IMG/VR virus record: IMGVR_UViG_3300042197_002236
Location: 1 to 41,626 of that record
Direction: 5' to 3' (one strand)
DNA: 41,626 nucleotides
From: a virus
This document shows, one piece after another, positions 32,160 to 39,361 of the stretch (position 1 is the stretch's first letter; every line of letters starts with the position of its first letter). Under the pieces are notes generated by a model that did no database searches, had not been told where the DNA came from, and saw nothing but the letters and a program-made list of their open reading frames with translations. Position numbers and translations under genes: made by a program.

Positions 32160-34157
32160 TTAACCTCCCTGCACCTGAGAACAGGTTCCGTCAAGAACAT
32201 TTTCTGCCCAAAAATATGTTACAAGATTGTTTGCATCTACTCGTTCTCGGCACATTCTTACAATATGATAAATGTTTTCTCCAGACAATCCTTTTGCGGG
32301 TGGACTTTGCTTTGCACCAATTGGTCTATAATAAAAACTTGAAGTTGTCGATACTGGAAGCCACCCGGGAGGTAAATACTGTAATGATTGTGAAGCAGTT
32401 AAACCACGTTCATTTAGATTAATGGCCCAACTGCTATCTTGGGTTTCGCCAGATTTAATATACTGATCAAGGCACCAATTTTCTATAATATGGGCACCAG
32501 TAGTACCGGAAGCACCACTATTGCCACACGCACAGTATCCAGACGCTCCAGACGCTCCCCCAAATTGCAGTTTATTCCACTTATATCGATATTTTTTTGG
32601 AATATTAGCCGAGGTTTGATCTTGGGTTATAGAATTATCTTCTTCATATCTAGTCAAAGCTGCAAAGAAACAATCTTCTTTTTTGCCCATACAACACAAA
32701 GAATACAAAACAAAGTTTTGAAGTTCTATATTTCTAATGAATTCTAAGTTATCTGCGGAAGCACCCACAATTCCAACATTATCAAATGTTTTGCGTCTAA
32801 CTCGTATTACTTTTTGAAGATATGTATTAATACCAACTATTTGACCTTCTGATGCATCCTCATCTGGATAATTTGGGTGTATAGGTGTTAGATCAAACAT
32901 GTTTTTCCACATGTCGGGGCTGTCAGAATATGGCATAGATCCACTCAAACCCATTAACACCATTTGTTTATAATTTGCATCTACACCTATTTCATTACTC
33001 AATAAGGTTGTTTGGGATTTGTGGTTAGCTGGATGGTATCGTTCATAGTAGCCCCAGTTTTCTGGCACCAAAGCTTGTCCGCCGTTGGGTGCACCAGTTA
33101 ACCCATCTCTTCCGTTAATTGAAATTATATCAATATTATATTTTTGTCCTTCATCTTGAAAATGAAAACTTAAGTTTTTAATAGCTTGATTCTCGGCAGT
33201 CTTTCCAGTTAGTTTAACAAGAGAACCACCAGAATAACCAAATAATTCATCCAAATATTTTGGAGTTTTACGAATGTAATAATAGTTTTTTGAAATCCAT
33301 TGCAAACCTGGATTGGTTGCTAAAAAATATGCTTTTCTATAACTTTTTCCATCAGACAACTCTTGAATAACAGAATCACCTTCAAACACACCAATACGTC
33401 TAAAATCTTGATCTATTGTAGGATATGAAGAATCCTCATCGTAAAAACGTTTAAATGACTTAAAATTTACAATTCCATCTAATCCCGTCCAAAAGAAAAA
33501 ATTGGGATTTCCATCGACATCAACTGCATTTGCCGCAACATAATTAAGGATTTGAAGTGTGTCATCAGAAATATGTTCTTCACCTTCCTCATAAGGATTG
33601 AATGGCTTATACAAAAAATAATTTAATGCTGTGTCGCCATACCCTGGATAATCGTCCAGATCCCCAACATTAAAAACTTCTTTTTTTACTTCATCAATAA
33701 ATTCATTAATCTTAAAAACTTCAGGAGAATAAAAACCAAGAAGACTATTTAAAGATTCTGTTGATAATTTTTTATACCATTTATTTGTAAAGTGAATAGA
33801 TACCAGTGTATCATCACCGACACTGACTGCATTATTGGAATAAGATATGCTTGTTATATCAAAATTCCAAGTTTTATTGGCTCCATTCTCAAATAAGTCA
33901 ATTTCTATTTCATCAAGTTTATTATATGCAATATAAGAAACAACATCAGCCAAATCAGCAACCAAAATTACACCGCTTGGGCATAAATCATTAATATTTT
34001 CTACCATTTCGATTCGCTCAAAACGGCAAACCTTATTGTTTGGTGTATTTAATTCATTTATAATCAACACAGTGTCGTTGCCGCGCACAGAAGACTTTAA
34101 ACGAATTTTTTGAATGGTAGAATAAGCTGGATTAAATCTATTATCAGTATTCGGCAT
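32160..34157 (-). CDS. Large probable baseplate structural protein
   Basis: 665 residues, no clear family name. The N-terminal part (about 1-330) has alternating strands and acidic helices, including FKINEFIDEVKKEVF and NFFFWTGLDGIVNFKSF, similar in style to gp27/gpD hub proteins. Residues about 530-555 form a Gly-Ala-Ser patch with GASGASG and GNSGASGTTGA, like a short collagen-type insert, next to CACGN. The C-terminus is Ser/Gly-rich. It is 3 nt upstream of the Cys-containing gene and 1 nt after the gp53-like gene, so it is part of the tail operon. Hub identity is a guess. Confidence 0.5.
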   Translation of the reverse strand: MPNTDNRFNPAYSTIQKIRLKSSVRGNDTVLIINELNTPNNKVCRFERIEMVENINDLCPSGVILVADLADVVSYIAYNKLDEIEIDLFENGANKTWNFDITSISYSNNAVSVGDDTLVSIHFTNKWYKKLSTESLNSLLGFYSPEVFKINEFIDEVKKEVFNVGDLDDYPGYGDTALNYFLYKPFNPYEEGEEHISDDTLQILNYVAANAVDVDGNPNFFFWTGLDGIVNFKSFKRFYDEDSSYPTIDQDFRRIGVFEGDSVIQELSDGKSYRKAYFLATNPGLQWISKNYYYIRKTPKYLDELFGYSGGSLVKLTGKTAENQAIKNLSFHFQDEGQKYNIDIISINGRDGLTGAPNGGQALVPENWGYYERYHPANHKSQTTLLSNEIGVDANYKQMVLMGLSGSMPYSDSPDMWKNMFDLTPIHPNYPDEDASEGQIVGINTYLQKVIRVRRKTFDNVGIVGASADNLEFIRNIELQNFVLYSLCCMGKKEDCFFAALTRYEEDNSITQDQTSANIPKKYRYKWNKLQFGGASGASGYCACGNSGASGTTGAHIIENWCLDQYIKSGETQDSSWAINLNERGLTASQSLQYLPPGWLPVSTTSSFYYRPIGAKQSPPAKGLSGENIYHIVRMCRERVDANNLVTYFWAENVLDGTCSQVQGG

Positions 34158-34158
34158 A

Positions 34159-35001
34159 TCAATTATACTTAGCTGTTATAAATGAGGAACGCAGAGTTCC
34201 CAAGGTATTTGTAGGATACGCTTTAATAGTTTTTGAAGTATTGTCCACAAATTGTTTTGCAGTAACAGTTTCCGCAGCCTCAAATCCTGAAGCGGGACCA
34301 ACATCTAATAATTCATCAACAGTAATATTAGAAGAATTTTGTTGTTTTATAATAGTTTTTCCTTCTTCAACATCTTCAATATAAACTACTACATCCGGTG
34401 CAGTCTTTTTATTTGATGTATAAAATATGCCACCCCAAGAATAAGAACCATCTGAATTTTGATTTAAAACAACAACTTGATCATATGTTGTTCCCGTTGT
34501 AATAAACGCCCCGGTTCCACCAAATTGTTTACCAGAAGTCATGTTACCATCATAAAACAAAGTATTTTGTATTCTTGCAAACGCACCACTTAAATTAAAA
34601 TTACCAGTTGAACCGTAGGCAGCAGTTCCGCCAGTATTTCCAACATACGGAACCACAATACTTCCAATAGGAAAAGCGCTACCCCCTGTCGTAGCACCCT
34701 GTGTTGGGAACAAAAGAAAGTTAATTTTTTGTTGATTTTCTTCTTCAAACAAAACAGTATTTTCAGCTAATAAATCAAATGGATTTATAGCATCATTAGC
34801 AGCCAAAAAAGACCAAATTGTGTTTGGATCGGTGTACGTATTGTAGCCAGCTTCTACTAAAGTATTTTTATTGTCAATAACAATATCTGATACATCTAAA
34901 AAAATGTTTTCAACATTTAAATAAGTAAAAAAATTAGATACAGTAAAATTACCTATACTTGAAGAAAATGTTATTTTTGGTAAATTACTAAAAAATTTCA
35001 T
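34159..35001 (-). CDS. Baseplate protein with gp53/LysM-like N-terminus
   Basis: 280 residues. Near residues 35-80 FLDVSDIVIDNK then YNTYTDPNTIWSFLAANDAINPFDLL follows the pattern of gp53-type wedge proteins (a Y-x-Y-x-D/N-P...W...L..N...dPf' run as in 'YGNPQLYWVLLMCNDNYDPY' of T4). The rest is Gly/Thr-rich beta structure and ends in LRSSFITAKYN. T4 gp53 has 196 residues, so this would be an extended relative. It lies between a tube-cap-like gene and the large baseplate gene. Confidence 0.5.
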   Translation of the reverse strand: MKFFSNLPKITFSSSIGNFTVSNFFTYLNVENIFLDVSDIVIDNKNTLVEAGYNTYTDPNTIWSFLAANDAINPFDLLAENTVLFEEENQQKINFLLFPTQGATTGGSAFPIGSIVVPYVGNTGGTAAYGSTGNFNLSGAFARIQNTLFYDGNMTSGKQFGGTGAFITTGTTYDQVVVLNQNSDGSYSWGGIFYTSNKKTAPDVVVYIEDVEEGKTIIKQQNSSNITVDELLDVGPASGFEAAETVTAKQFVDNTSKTIKAYPTNTLGTLRSSFITAKYN

Positions 35002-35014
35002 TGGTTAGCTGCTG

Positions 35015-35821
35015 TTAAAAATATTTGGATGAAATCTCTGACTTAGACAATATTTGATTAGATGGTGGGTCGTATGTTCCCGTTTCAAATTCAGAAAATA
35101 CTAAACCCAACATAGTTAGTGACGGTGCTCCATTTGGTAAAAGACGAATTACAGGATCGGTTTCATCATTTTTTTGAACTTTAACTGTTTCTAAAACACA
35201 TACCAAAGGTTCACCCAACCAATTAGCAGTTAAATTTTGTGCTCCACCGAAAGCTGTTGCGTTGCCAGGCCAAACGACCATTGCCCACAAATTTTGTGGA
35301 TAGGATCTTTCTGGCAAACCACTTGCAACAGAAGGATAAGATGCTTTTCTAAACGAACCCACAATTTGTTCAACTTGAACTGACTCTTCATTATTTTTAG
35401 GAACAAATAAGTATTGAAAAAAGTATTTCTTTCTTCCTTCTGAAACCATCGTAGCTTCTGCAATATTACTAAATCTACGGTAAGTGGTTGTGGCAAACAT
35501 ACGCTCCCAATAGTATGTGGCGGGCTGGAGCTTACGTTTTAAGACATTGATGGCACCACCAGCACCACCACCCGCATTAGCAATCCCTGCTGCAGTTAAC
35601 ATTGGACCAACAGGGTTATTATTACTTTCACCAAATTCATGAGAAACTAAGTAACCAGGTTCTCTTGGCATTGGTAAATCGATACGAAGTTGATGACGAT
35701 TAATTACGCCAGGTCTACCTCTTTCAGCGTTTATCAATGAATAGGGTGCGGAATAAAAAGACAACCAAAGTGGTTGTTCTGCAGCCCGTATTCCTGAAGG
35801 ATAATAGAAAACTGTTGCCAT
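35015..35821 (-). CDS. Baseplate tail-tube junction protein (gp48/gp54-like)
   Basis: 268 residues. The conserved run of the gp48/gp54 type is present: YLFVPKNNEESVQVEQIVGSF, KASYP near residue 155, YPQNLWAMVVWP, then LVCVLETVKVQ and LLPNGAPSLTMLGLVFSEFETG near the C-terminus. In T4 gp48 and gp54 top the hub and start tube polymerisation. Which of the two this is cannot be told; T4 versions are 364 and 320 residues. The Gly-rich GGGAGGAINVLKR at about 84-96 is also seen in membrane-penetrating tube caps. Late motifs stand upstream, divergent with gp4. Confidence 0.7.
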   Translation of the reverse strand: MATVFYYPSGIRAAEQPLWLSFYSAPYSLINAERGRPGVINRHQLRIDLPMPREPGYLVSHEFGESNNNPVGPMLTAAGIANAGGGAGGAINVLKRKLQPATYYWERMFATTTYRRFSNIAEATMVSEGRKKYFFQYLFVPKNNEESVQVEQIVGSFRKASYPSVASGLPERSYPQNLWAMVVWPGNATAFGGAQNLTANWLGEPLVCVLETVKVQKNDETDPVIRLLPNGAPSLTMLGLVFSEFETGTYDPPSNQILSKSEISSKYF

Positions 35822-35827
35822 ATATGA

Positions 35828-35852
35828 ATATTTAGAGAATTTGTCTAAATAT
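35828..35852. promoter_or_regulatory. Back-to-back late promoters (perfect inverted repeat)
   Basis: Minus-strand CTAAATAT (35835-35828) and plus-strand CTAAATAT (35845-35852) are separated by 9 bp and point away from each other, serving the gp48/54-like gene and gp4. ATG codons lie 6 nt (minus) and 4 nt (plus) beyond the 8-nt units. Confidence 0.6.
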
Positions 35853-35856
35853 TGGG

Positions 35857-36276
35857 ATGGCCTATCGAACTATATTTAATCCCAAAAATCCTAAAAAGTA
35901 TGCAGGGGATGCATCAAAAATTGTATGCAGATCTTTGTGGGAAAGAAATGTTTGTAAATTTTGCGATGACCATCCAAATGTGATTAAGTGGTCTTCTGAA
36001 GAAATTGCTATTCCTTACACAAATCCGATTGATAAAAAAGTTCACAATTATTATCCAGATTTTTTAATTCAATTTAACGGAACAAATGGACAGCAAACTT
36101 GGATGGTAGAAGTAAAACCAAAGAAACAAACTTTGTTAAAAGAAAATGCATCTAAAAAAGAAAAGGTAACTTGGATCATCAATAACGCCAAATGGAATGC
36201 AGCAAAACAATATTGCGATAAACACAAGATTACTTTTCAAATTTTGACAGAAAAAGAGTTATTTGCAAATGGCTAA
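35857..36276 (+). CDS. 4: Head completion protein gp4 (nuclease-like)
   Basis: 139 residues (T4: 150). YRTIFNPKNPKKYAGDASKIVCRSLWERNVCKFCDDHPNVIKWSSEEIAIPY matches T4 gp4 nearly word for word in pattern (RSsWE, WSSEEIAIPY), and HNYYPDFLIQF plus WMVEVKPKKQ form a TnsA-like D/E...ExK nuclease site. gp4 (also called gp50) is needed to finish filled heads before tail attachment. Its start has no ribosome site but a late motif 5 nt upstream. It overlaps the next gene by 8 nt. Confidence 0.9.
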   Translation: MAYRTIFNPKNPKKYAGDASKIVCRSLWERNVCKFCDDHPNVIKWSSEEIAIPYTNPIDKKVHNYYPDFLIQFNGTNGQQTWMVEVKPKKQTLLKENASKKEKVTWIINNAKWNAAKQYCDKHKITFQILTEKELFANG

Positions 36277-36838
36277 CAATTCAATAACATATATCAAAGA
36301 CTTTTTTGATCGTCACAATGGATTACAAAGATCCAATAGATTTTCATTGTCTTTTACCAATCTACCAGCTGTAATTCAACCACCGAGCAACACTGAGATC
36401 AATCCGATTAGTGTCACAATCGGTTCTAGGGCTATCGACGGTATTGCTGATAGCTTGGCAGGCTATGGACCCGGTAGAACGGTTCCTAGGTCTCAAAAGT
36501 TTCCTCAAGGTATTTTAATGTCATTTCCAATAACAAATGATCATTTTATTACCACATTTTTTGATCGCTGGTTTAATGCACTGTATTCTGGTGGAAGACA
36601 AAGAGGAAATTTGCAACAAGCATTTCAAGTCGGCTTTTATGATGAGCTTATATCCAATACTCAAATGAAACTTTCTTTGCTTGATTTAAATGGGGAACCA
36701 AACGCAACTTTTACATTTTTTGAAATTTATCCAGTTGAAACATTGCCAATTGAAATGTCAATGTTAAAAAATAATGAGTATAATATATACTCTGTTTTGA
36801 TGTTATTCAGAGATTTTAATTTTAATAGAGGATTTTGA
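36269..36838 (+). CDS. Tail-tube-fold protein (gp19/gp48-type)
   Basis: 189 residues from the ATG at 36269 (a TTG at 36263 would add two). LQRSNRFSLSFTNLPAV, RSQKFPQGILMSFPITND, FQVGFYDELISNTQMKLSLLD and FEIYPVETLPIEMSM give the strand order of tube proteins, with NRF and YP.E as landmarks. It is the fourth tube-like gene of the window. In related phages a tube-type baseplate protein lies between gp4 and gp26. Exact counterpart unknown. Confidence 0.6.
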   Translation: MANNSITYIKDFFDRHNGLQRSNRFSLSFTNLPAVIQPPSNTEINPISVTIGSRAIDGIADSLAGYGPGRTVPRSQKFPQGILMSFPITNDHFITTFFDRWFNALYSGGRQRGNLQQAFQVGFYDELISNTQMKLSLLDLNGEPNATFTFFEIYPVETLPIEMSMLKNNEYNIYSVLMLFRDFNFNRGF

Positions 36839-36840
36839 AT

Positions 36841-37503
36841 ATGGATTTTATTGAATCTTTACAAAAGGCACTCCCAACATATGAAGCGACACTTCCTTTT
36901 GCAAAAAAGGTTGTAAAGTTTCAACCATTTAAAGTAAAAGACGCCAAAAATATTTCAATTATTTTGCAAGAAGACAACAAAAAATTAGCTCTTAATGCGA
37001 TGATTGACTTGTTAAAAACAAATACAACAGGAGTAAATATTCTAGATTTGTGTTTGGCTGATGCCGAATTTTTATTTTTGCAAATACGATCTAAAAGTGT
37101 TGATGAAAAACTTAACTTAATTTTTAACAACGAGCGTATTTCGGTCTTTATTCCTGATATTGGTTATAGAAATAACATAAAATCAGAAAGCATTCATATA
37201 TCTCCAGAAATTAGTATAGTTGTTGAAACTCCACTAATTAAAGATTTATTAAAACTAGAAACTCTTGAATCTATTGATTTGATTAAATCTAGTATTAAAA
37301 AAGTTGTAACAAATGGTGAAATATTTTATGTCAACAAATTTGTAACCGATGAGGTAAAAACTCTATTGGATAACTTGCCGATGAATGTACTTCCTAAGTT
37401 AGAGGAATTTTTAAAAAATCAACCCGAGCTTTTTATAGTATTAAAGACGCAATTGGGTGATAAGGAGGTGTCTGGTTTTTTAAGTTTTTTTACTTATCGG
37501 TAA
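36841..37503 (+). CDS. 26: gp26-like baseplate hub/tail-assembly protein, zero-frame product
   Basis: 220 residues from the ATG at 36841 (T4 gp26: 208). KKVVKFQPFKVKDAKNISIILQE and NILDLCLADAEFLFLQIRSKSVDEK are the blocks of the T4 baseplate protein family. The C-terminal third, with KDLLKLETLESIDLIKSSIKKVV, is helical. The gene ends SGFLSFFTYR just after two poly-U slippery heptamers, and the -1 frame remains open for 66 more codons beyond its stop, so a longer, frameshifted product is probable. The upstream gene stop (36838) is 2 nt from this ATG. Confidence 0.75.
   Translation: MDFIESLQKALPTYEATLPFAKKVVKFQPFKVKDAKNISIILQEDNKKLALNAMIDLLKTNTTGVNILDLCLADAEFLFLQIRSKSVDEKLNLIFNNERISVFIPDIGYRNNIKSESIHISPEISIVVETPLIKDLLKLETLESIDLIKSSIKKVVTNGEIFYVNKFVTDEVKTLLDNLPMNVLPKLEEFLKNQPELFIVLKTQLGDKEVSGFLSFFTYR
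37462..37491 (+). promoter_or_regulatory. Candidate -1 programmed ribosomal frameshift site
   Basis: An internal Shine-Dalgarno-like AAGGAGG (37462-37468) stands 7 nt before T TTT TTA (37476-37482), and a second heptamer T TTT TTT (37485-37491) follows 2 nt later. Both are in the correct zero frame for X XXY YYZ slippage. dnaX and several phage tail genes use the same design. Confidence 0.7.
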
Positions 37504-37700
37504 AGTTTTTTGATTTAAGAGATTACTTCACAACAAACTTTACCTTAGTAAATAACTTTAACTGGAGTTTAATGGATCTGGAAGACATGATATGGTGGGA
37601 ACGAGAAATTTATGTTAAAATATTGGCAGATTACCAAGAACAAAAACAAAATGAATCAATGGCTTCACAATATAACATGAAAGGAGCGCTAGGACTATGA
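37482..37700 (+). CDS. -1 frame extension of the gp26-like protein (frameshift-expressed)
   Basis: An open -1 frame whose only ATG in the early part is at 37572, and with no start codon before it back to the stop at 37461-37463, so it is unlikely to be an independent full gene. After slippage it adds 72 codons, total about 286 residues. The extension reads like protein: FFDLRDYFTTNFTLVNNFNW, then LEDMIWWEREIYVKILADY and a Gln/Lys tail ending NMKGALGL. The 'fxWs...l..M..wEre...' style is that of tail-assembly-chaperone extensions. Its TGA overlaps the next ATG (ATGA), suggesting it is translated. A minimal independent ORF from 37572 (42 residues) is the alternative. Confidence 0.65.
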   Translation, partial: KFFYLSVKFFDLRDYFTTNFTLVNNFNWSLMDLEDMIWWEREIYVKILADYQEQKQNESMASQYNMKGALGL

Positions 37701-38173
37701 ACGACAATCAATTTCAAATCGACATTGAAGCAGAACAACAATTACTTTCAACAAGTTTAACGACTAAGCCATCTGACATTGCTGTGCAAAAAACAGAAAC
37801 TATAGCAACCTCTTTTGCACTTCCTGAGTCTCTTTCTTTATCAGAACAATTACAACCAACCGTTGAGCTTCCAAAATCAGTTTTATTAGAACCAACAAAA
37901 TTAGAAAATGCTTCTACACCCATGGCAGAAGTATCAAAGGTTGCTGCTGGATTAAGTGTTAAATTTGATGCGGAATCCAGCTACAATCAATTAAGCAAAA
38001 AAGTAGAAGAAATAGAACAGGGATTTGATTCTAATATGAATTTGAGTGGGGATAGGTGGATTCCATATCCCAAAGCTCAAAATAAATTTGAAGAAAAGCC
38101 AACAACAGATCCAACAAATTTAATTTTTGAAGATCGCATGGATCGTTTTTCTACTTTTCCTGTTTGGCAATAA
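37697..38173 (+). CDS. Unknown protein, last gene of the gp4-gp26 operon
   Basis: 158 residues, not recognised. It has no cysteine, is rich in Ser, Thr, Glu and Lys, and looks largely disordered in the first 90 residues with short repeats of the type ESLSLSEQLQP. A helix at about 95-112 (YNQLSKKVEEIEQGF) and the ending GDRWIPYPKAQNKFEEKP, FEDRMDRFSTFPVWQ are the ordered parts. It starts at the ATGA overlap with the -1 frame extension and ends 6 nt before a terminator. A tail-assembly role is suggested by neighbours only. Confidence 0.45.
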   Translation: MNDNQFQIDIEAEQQLLSTSLTTKPSDIAVQKTETIATSFALPESLSLSEQLQPTVELPKSVLLEPTKLENASTPMAEVSKVAAGLSVKFDAESSYNQLSKKVEEIEQGFDSNMNLSGDRWIPYPKAQNKFEEKPTTDPTNLIFEDRMDRFSTFPVWQ

Positions 38174-38198
38174 AAAAAGCCCCTTGCGGGGCCTTTTT
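38172..38198. terminator. Bidirectional terminator between the gp26 operon and gp32
   Basis: GCCCC-TTGC-GGGGC stem-loop flanked by seven A on the left and CTTTTT on the right, so it can stop transcription from both sides. On the gp32 strand the loop is GCAA and the tail is seven T. It separates convergent genes. Confidence 0.88.
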
Positions 38199-39055
38199 CA
38201 ATCATTCTCCATTTCGGAGAAGTACTTTAGAGGATCCTTTTCCTCTATATCTTCACTCACCACAGTTTCCTCTACATCATCTTCAATGCTCTTGTTTTCA
38301 GTAAACTGAGCACGAATATCATCACCAACAGCCTTCTTAAACCGAGCGTTAAGCTCATCAAAACTCTTAAACTGGCTCTTGTCGATGAATGGCTTAAGTG
38401 GATACTGCTTCTTCCACAGTTCCTCTAGCTTCTTATCCTCACCACCAAAGAGTGGTGCTGGCGTAGCAAACTCACTTCTATCGTAATTTACATAGCCACC
38501 GACATTACGAATTTTGATTTTAAAATCTGCGCCAGTCCAAAAGTTAAATGGATCGACGGCAACCTCATCTTGAAACTCTGGGTGCGCCAGACTTTGAATT
38601 TTTTGAAAAATCTTTGTTCCATATTGATAAAGAAAAACCTTTCCTTTGTTTTCTGGATTTGCTGGATCTTCAATGACCAAAATGTTAGAAATGTATGTTA
38701 GTTTACGCTTACGTTGACGAGCAATGTTTTTGTCGTCTTCGATACCACTATTCCAAAGTTCGGTATTAGCTGCGCAAACGGGGCACTTTTCACCCAAAGT
38801 GGTTGGGCAGTTTTCATAAAACCAACCACCCTTACCCTTAAAGGTGTGGCTATAAACTGAAACAAAGGGACTGTCCTCGCCATCAACTTCGGGCAAAAAC
38901 CGAATAACTGCGTATCCGTTTCCTGCCTTGTCGATTCCCGGCTTCCACATTCTTTCGTCTTTATAACTTTCCTTGGAGGTCAGTTTGTCAAGACGCTCGG
39001 TTAGAGATGCGACGGAGTTCTTACTCTTCTTTTTAAAATCTGAAAAATTTGCCAT
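38198..39055 (-). CDS. 32: Single-stranded DNA-binding protein gp32
   Basis: 285 residues (T4: 301). The basic N-terminus (FKKKSKNSVASLTERL) is the cooperativity/LAST-type region. The zinc ligands are His70, Cys83, Cys91 and Cys94 in VYSHTFKGK, YENCPTTLGEKCPVC. KRKLTYISNILVIEDPANPE is the signature of the OB-fold core, and the C-terminus is acidic (SIEDDVEETVVSEDIEEKDP). It coats single strands in replication and recombination and works with UvsY. It is preceded by a promoter and a hairpin-bearing leader. Confidence 0.96.
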   Translation of the reverse strand: MANFSDFKKKSKNSVASLTERLDKLTSKESYKDERMWKPGIDKAGNGYAVIRFLPEVDGEDSPFVSVYSHTFKGKGGWFYENCPTTLGEKCPVCAANTELWNSGIEDDKNIARQRKRKLTYISNILVIEDPANPENKGKVFLYQYGTKIFQKIQSLAHPEFQDEVAVDPFNFWTGADFKIKIRNVGGYVNYDRSEFATPAPLFGGEDKKLEELWKKQYPLKPFIDKSQFKSFDELNARFKKAVGDDIRAQFTENKSIEDDVEETVVSEDIEEKDPLKYFSEMEND

Positions 39056-39067
39056 AATATTCTTTCC

Positions 39068-39084
39068 CCAAGGATCTACCTTGG
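39068..39084 (-). promoter_or_regulatory. Hairpin in the gp32 leader
   Basis: On the minus strand CCAAGG (39084-39079), a 5-nt loop and CCTTGG (39073-39068) form a 6-bp stem just before the GGGGAAAG that can serve as ribosome site, 12 nt from the ATG. It could be a translational operator, as the gp32 message of T4 is autoregulated through a leader structure. Confidence 0.45.
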
Positions 39085-39098
39085 CCTAAAGTGTGACT

Positions 39099-39128
39099 AT
39101 AGTATGTAGTACATTTTAAGTTAGTCAA
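39099..39128 (-). promoter_or_regulatory. Sigma70-like promoter of gp32
   Basis: Minus-strand TTGACT (39128-39123, overlapping the gp33 stop), 18-nt spacer, TACTAT (39104-39099). The start would fall near 39092, giving a leader of about 37 nt that contains the hairpin. Confidence 0.5.
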
Positions 39129-39354
39129 GTGGTAATTGCTTGGTTTTAGATTTTTTTAAAAGATGCAATTCTTTTGCTTCTTGTTGAATTTTTTCAATTA
39201 TAGGTTTAGTTAAAAGTTTACCCGAAGCACTGGGATCTAACCCCATTTCTTCGGTAATTTCTAAAACACAATCCATAAAGGACATTTTGGTAGCTTTTAC
39301 CCGCTCTAAAACTTTATCTGAAAATTGTTGTTTAGCGGTTTCGTCAATATACAT
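39121..39354 (-). CDS. 33: Late-transcription co-activator gp33-like
   Basis: 77 residues (T4 gp33: 112). TKMSFMDCVLEITEEMGLDPSASGKLL then PIIEKIQQEAKELHLL and a C-terminal KQLPLD follow the pattern of the short gp33 of exo-T-even phages (YMDAILE..., PiI..KI..EA..L..L, then a short clamp-binding-like tail). In T4 gp33 binds the beta-flap of RNA polymerase and connects it to the gp45 clamp. It stands next to gp32, as in T4 where 33-59-32 are clustered; no gp59 is seen between. Sigma70-like promoter upstream. Confidence 0.75.
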   Translation of the reverse strand: MYIDETAKQQFSDKVLERVKATKMSFMDCVLEITEEMGLDPSASGKLLTKPIIEKIQQEAKELHLLKKSKTKQLPLD

Positions 39355-39361
39355 GATTATT

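Noticed and set aside
37572-37700. Independent 42-codon gene starting at ATG 37572
   Set aside because: Possible, but the -1 frame is protein-like well upstream of this ATG and no ribosome site precedes it; frameshifting explains the open frame better.
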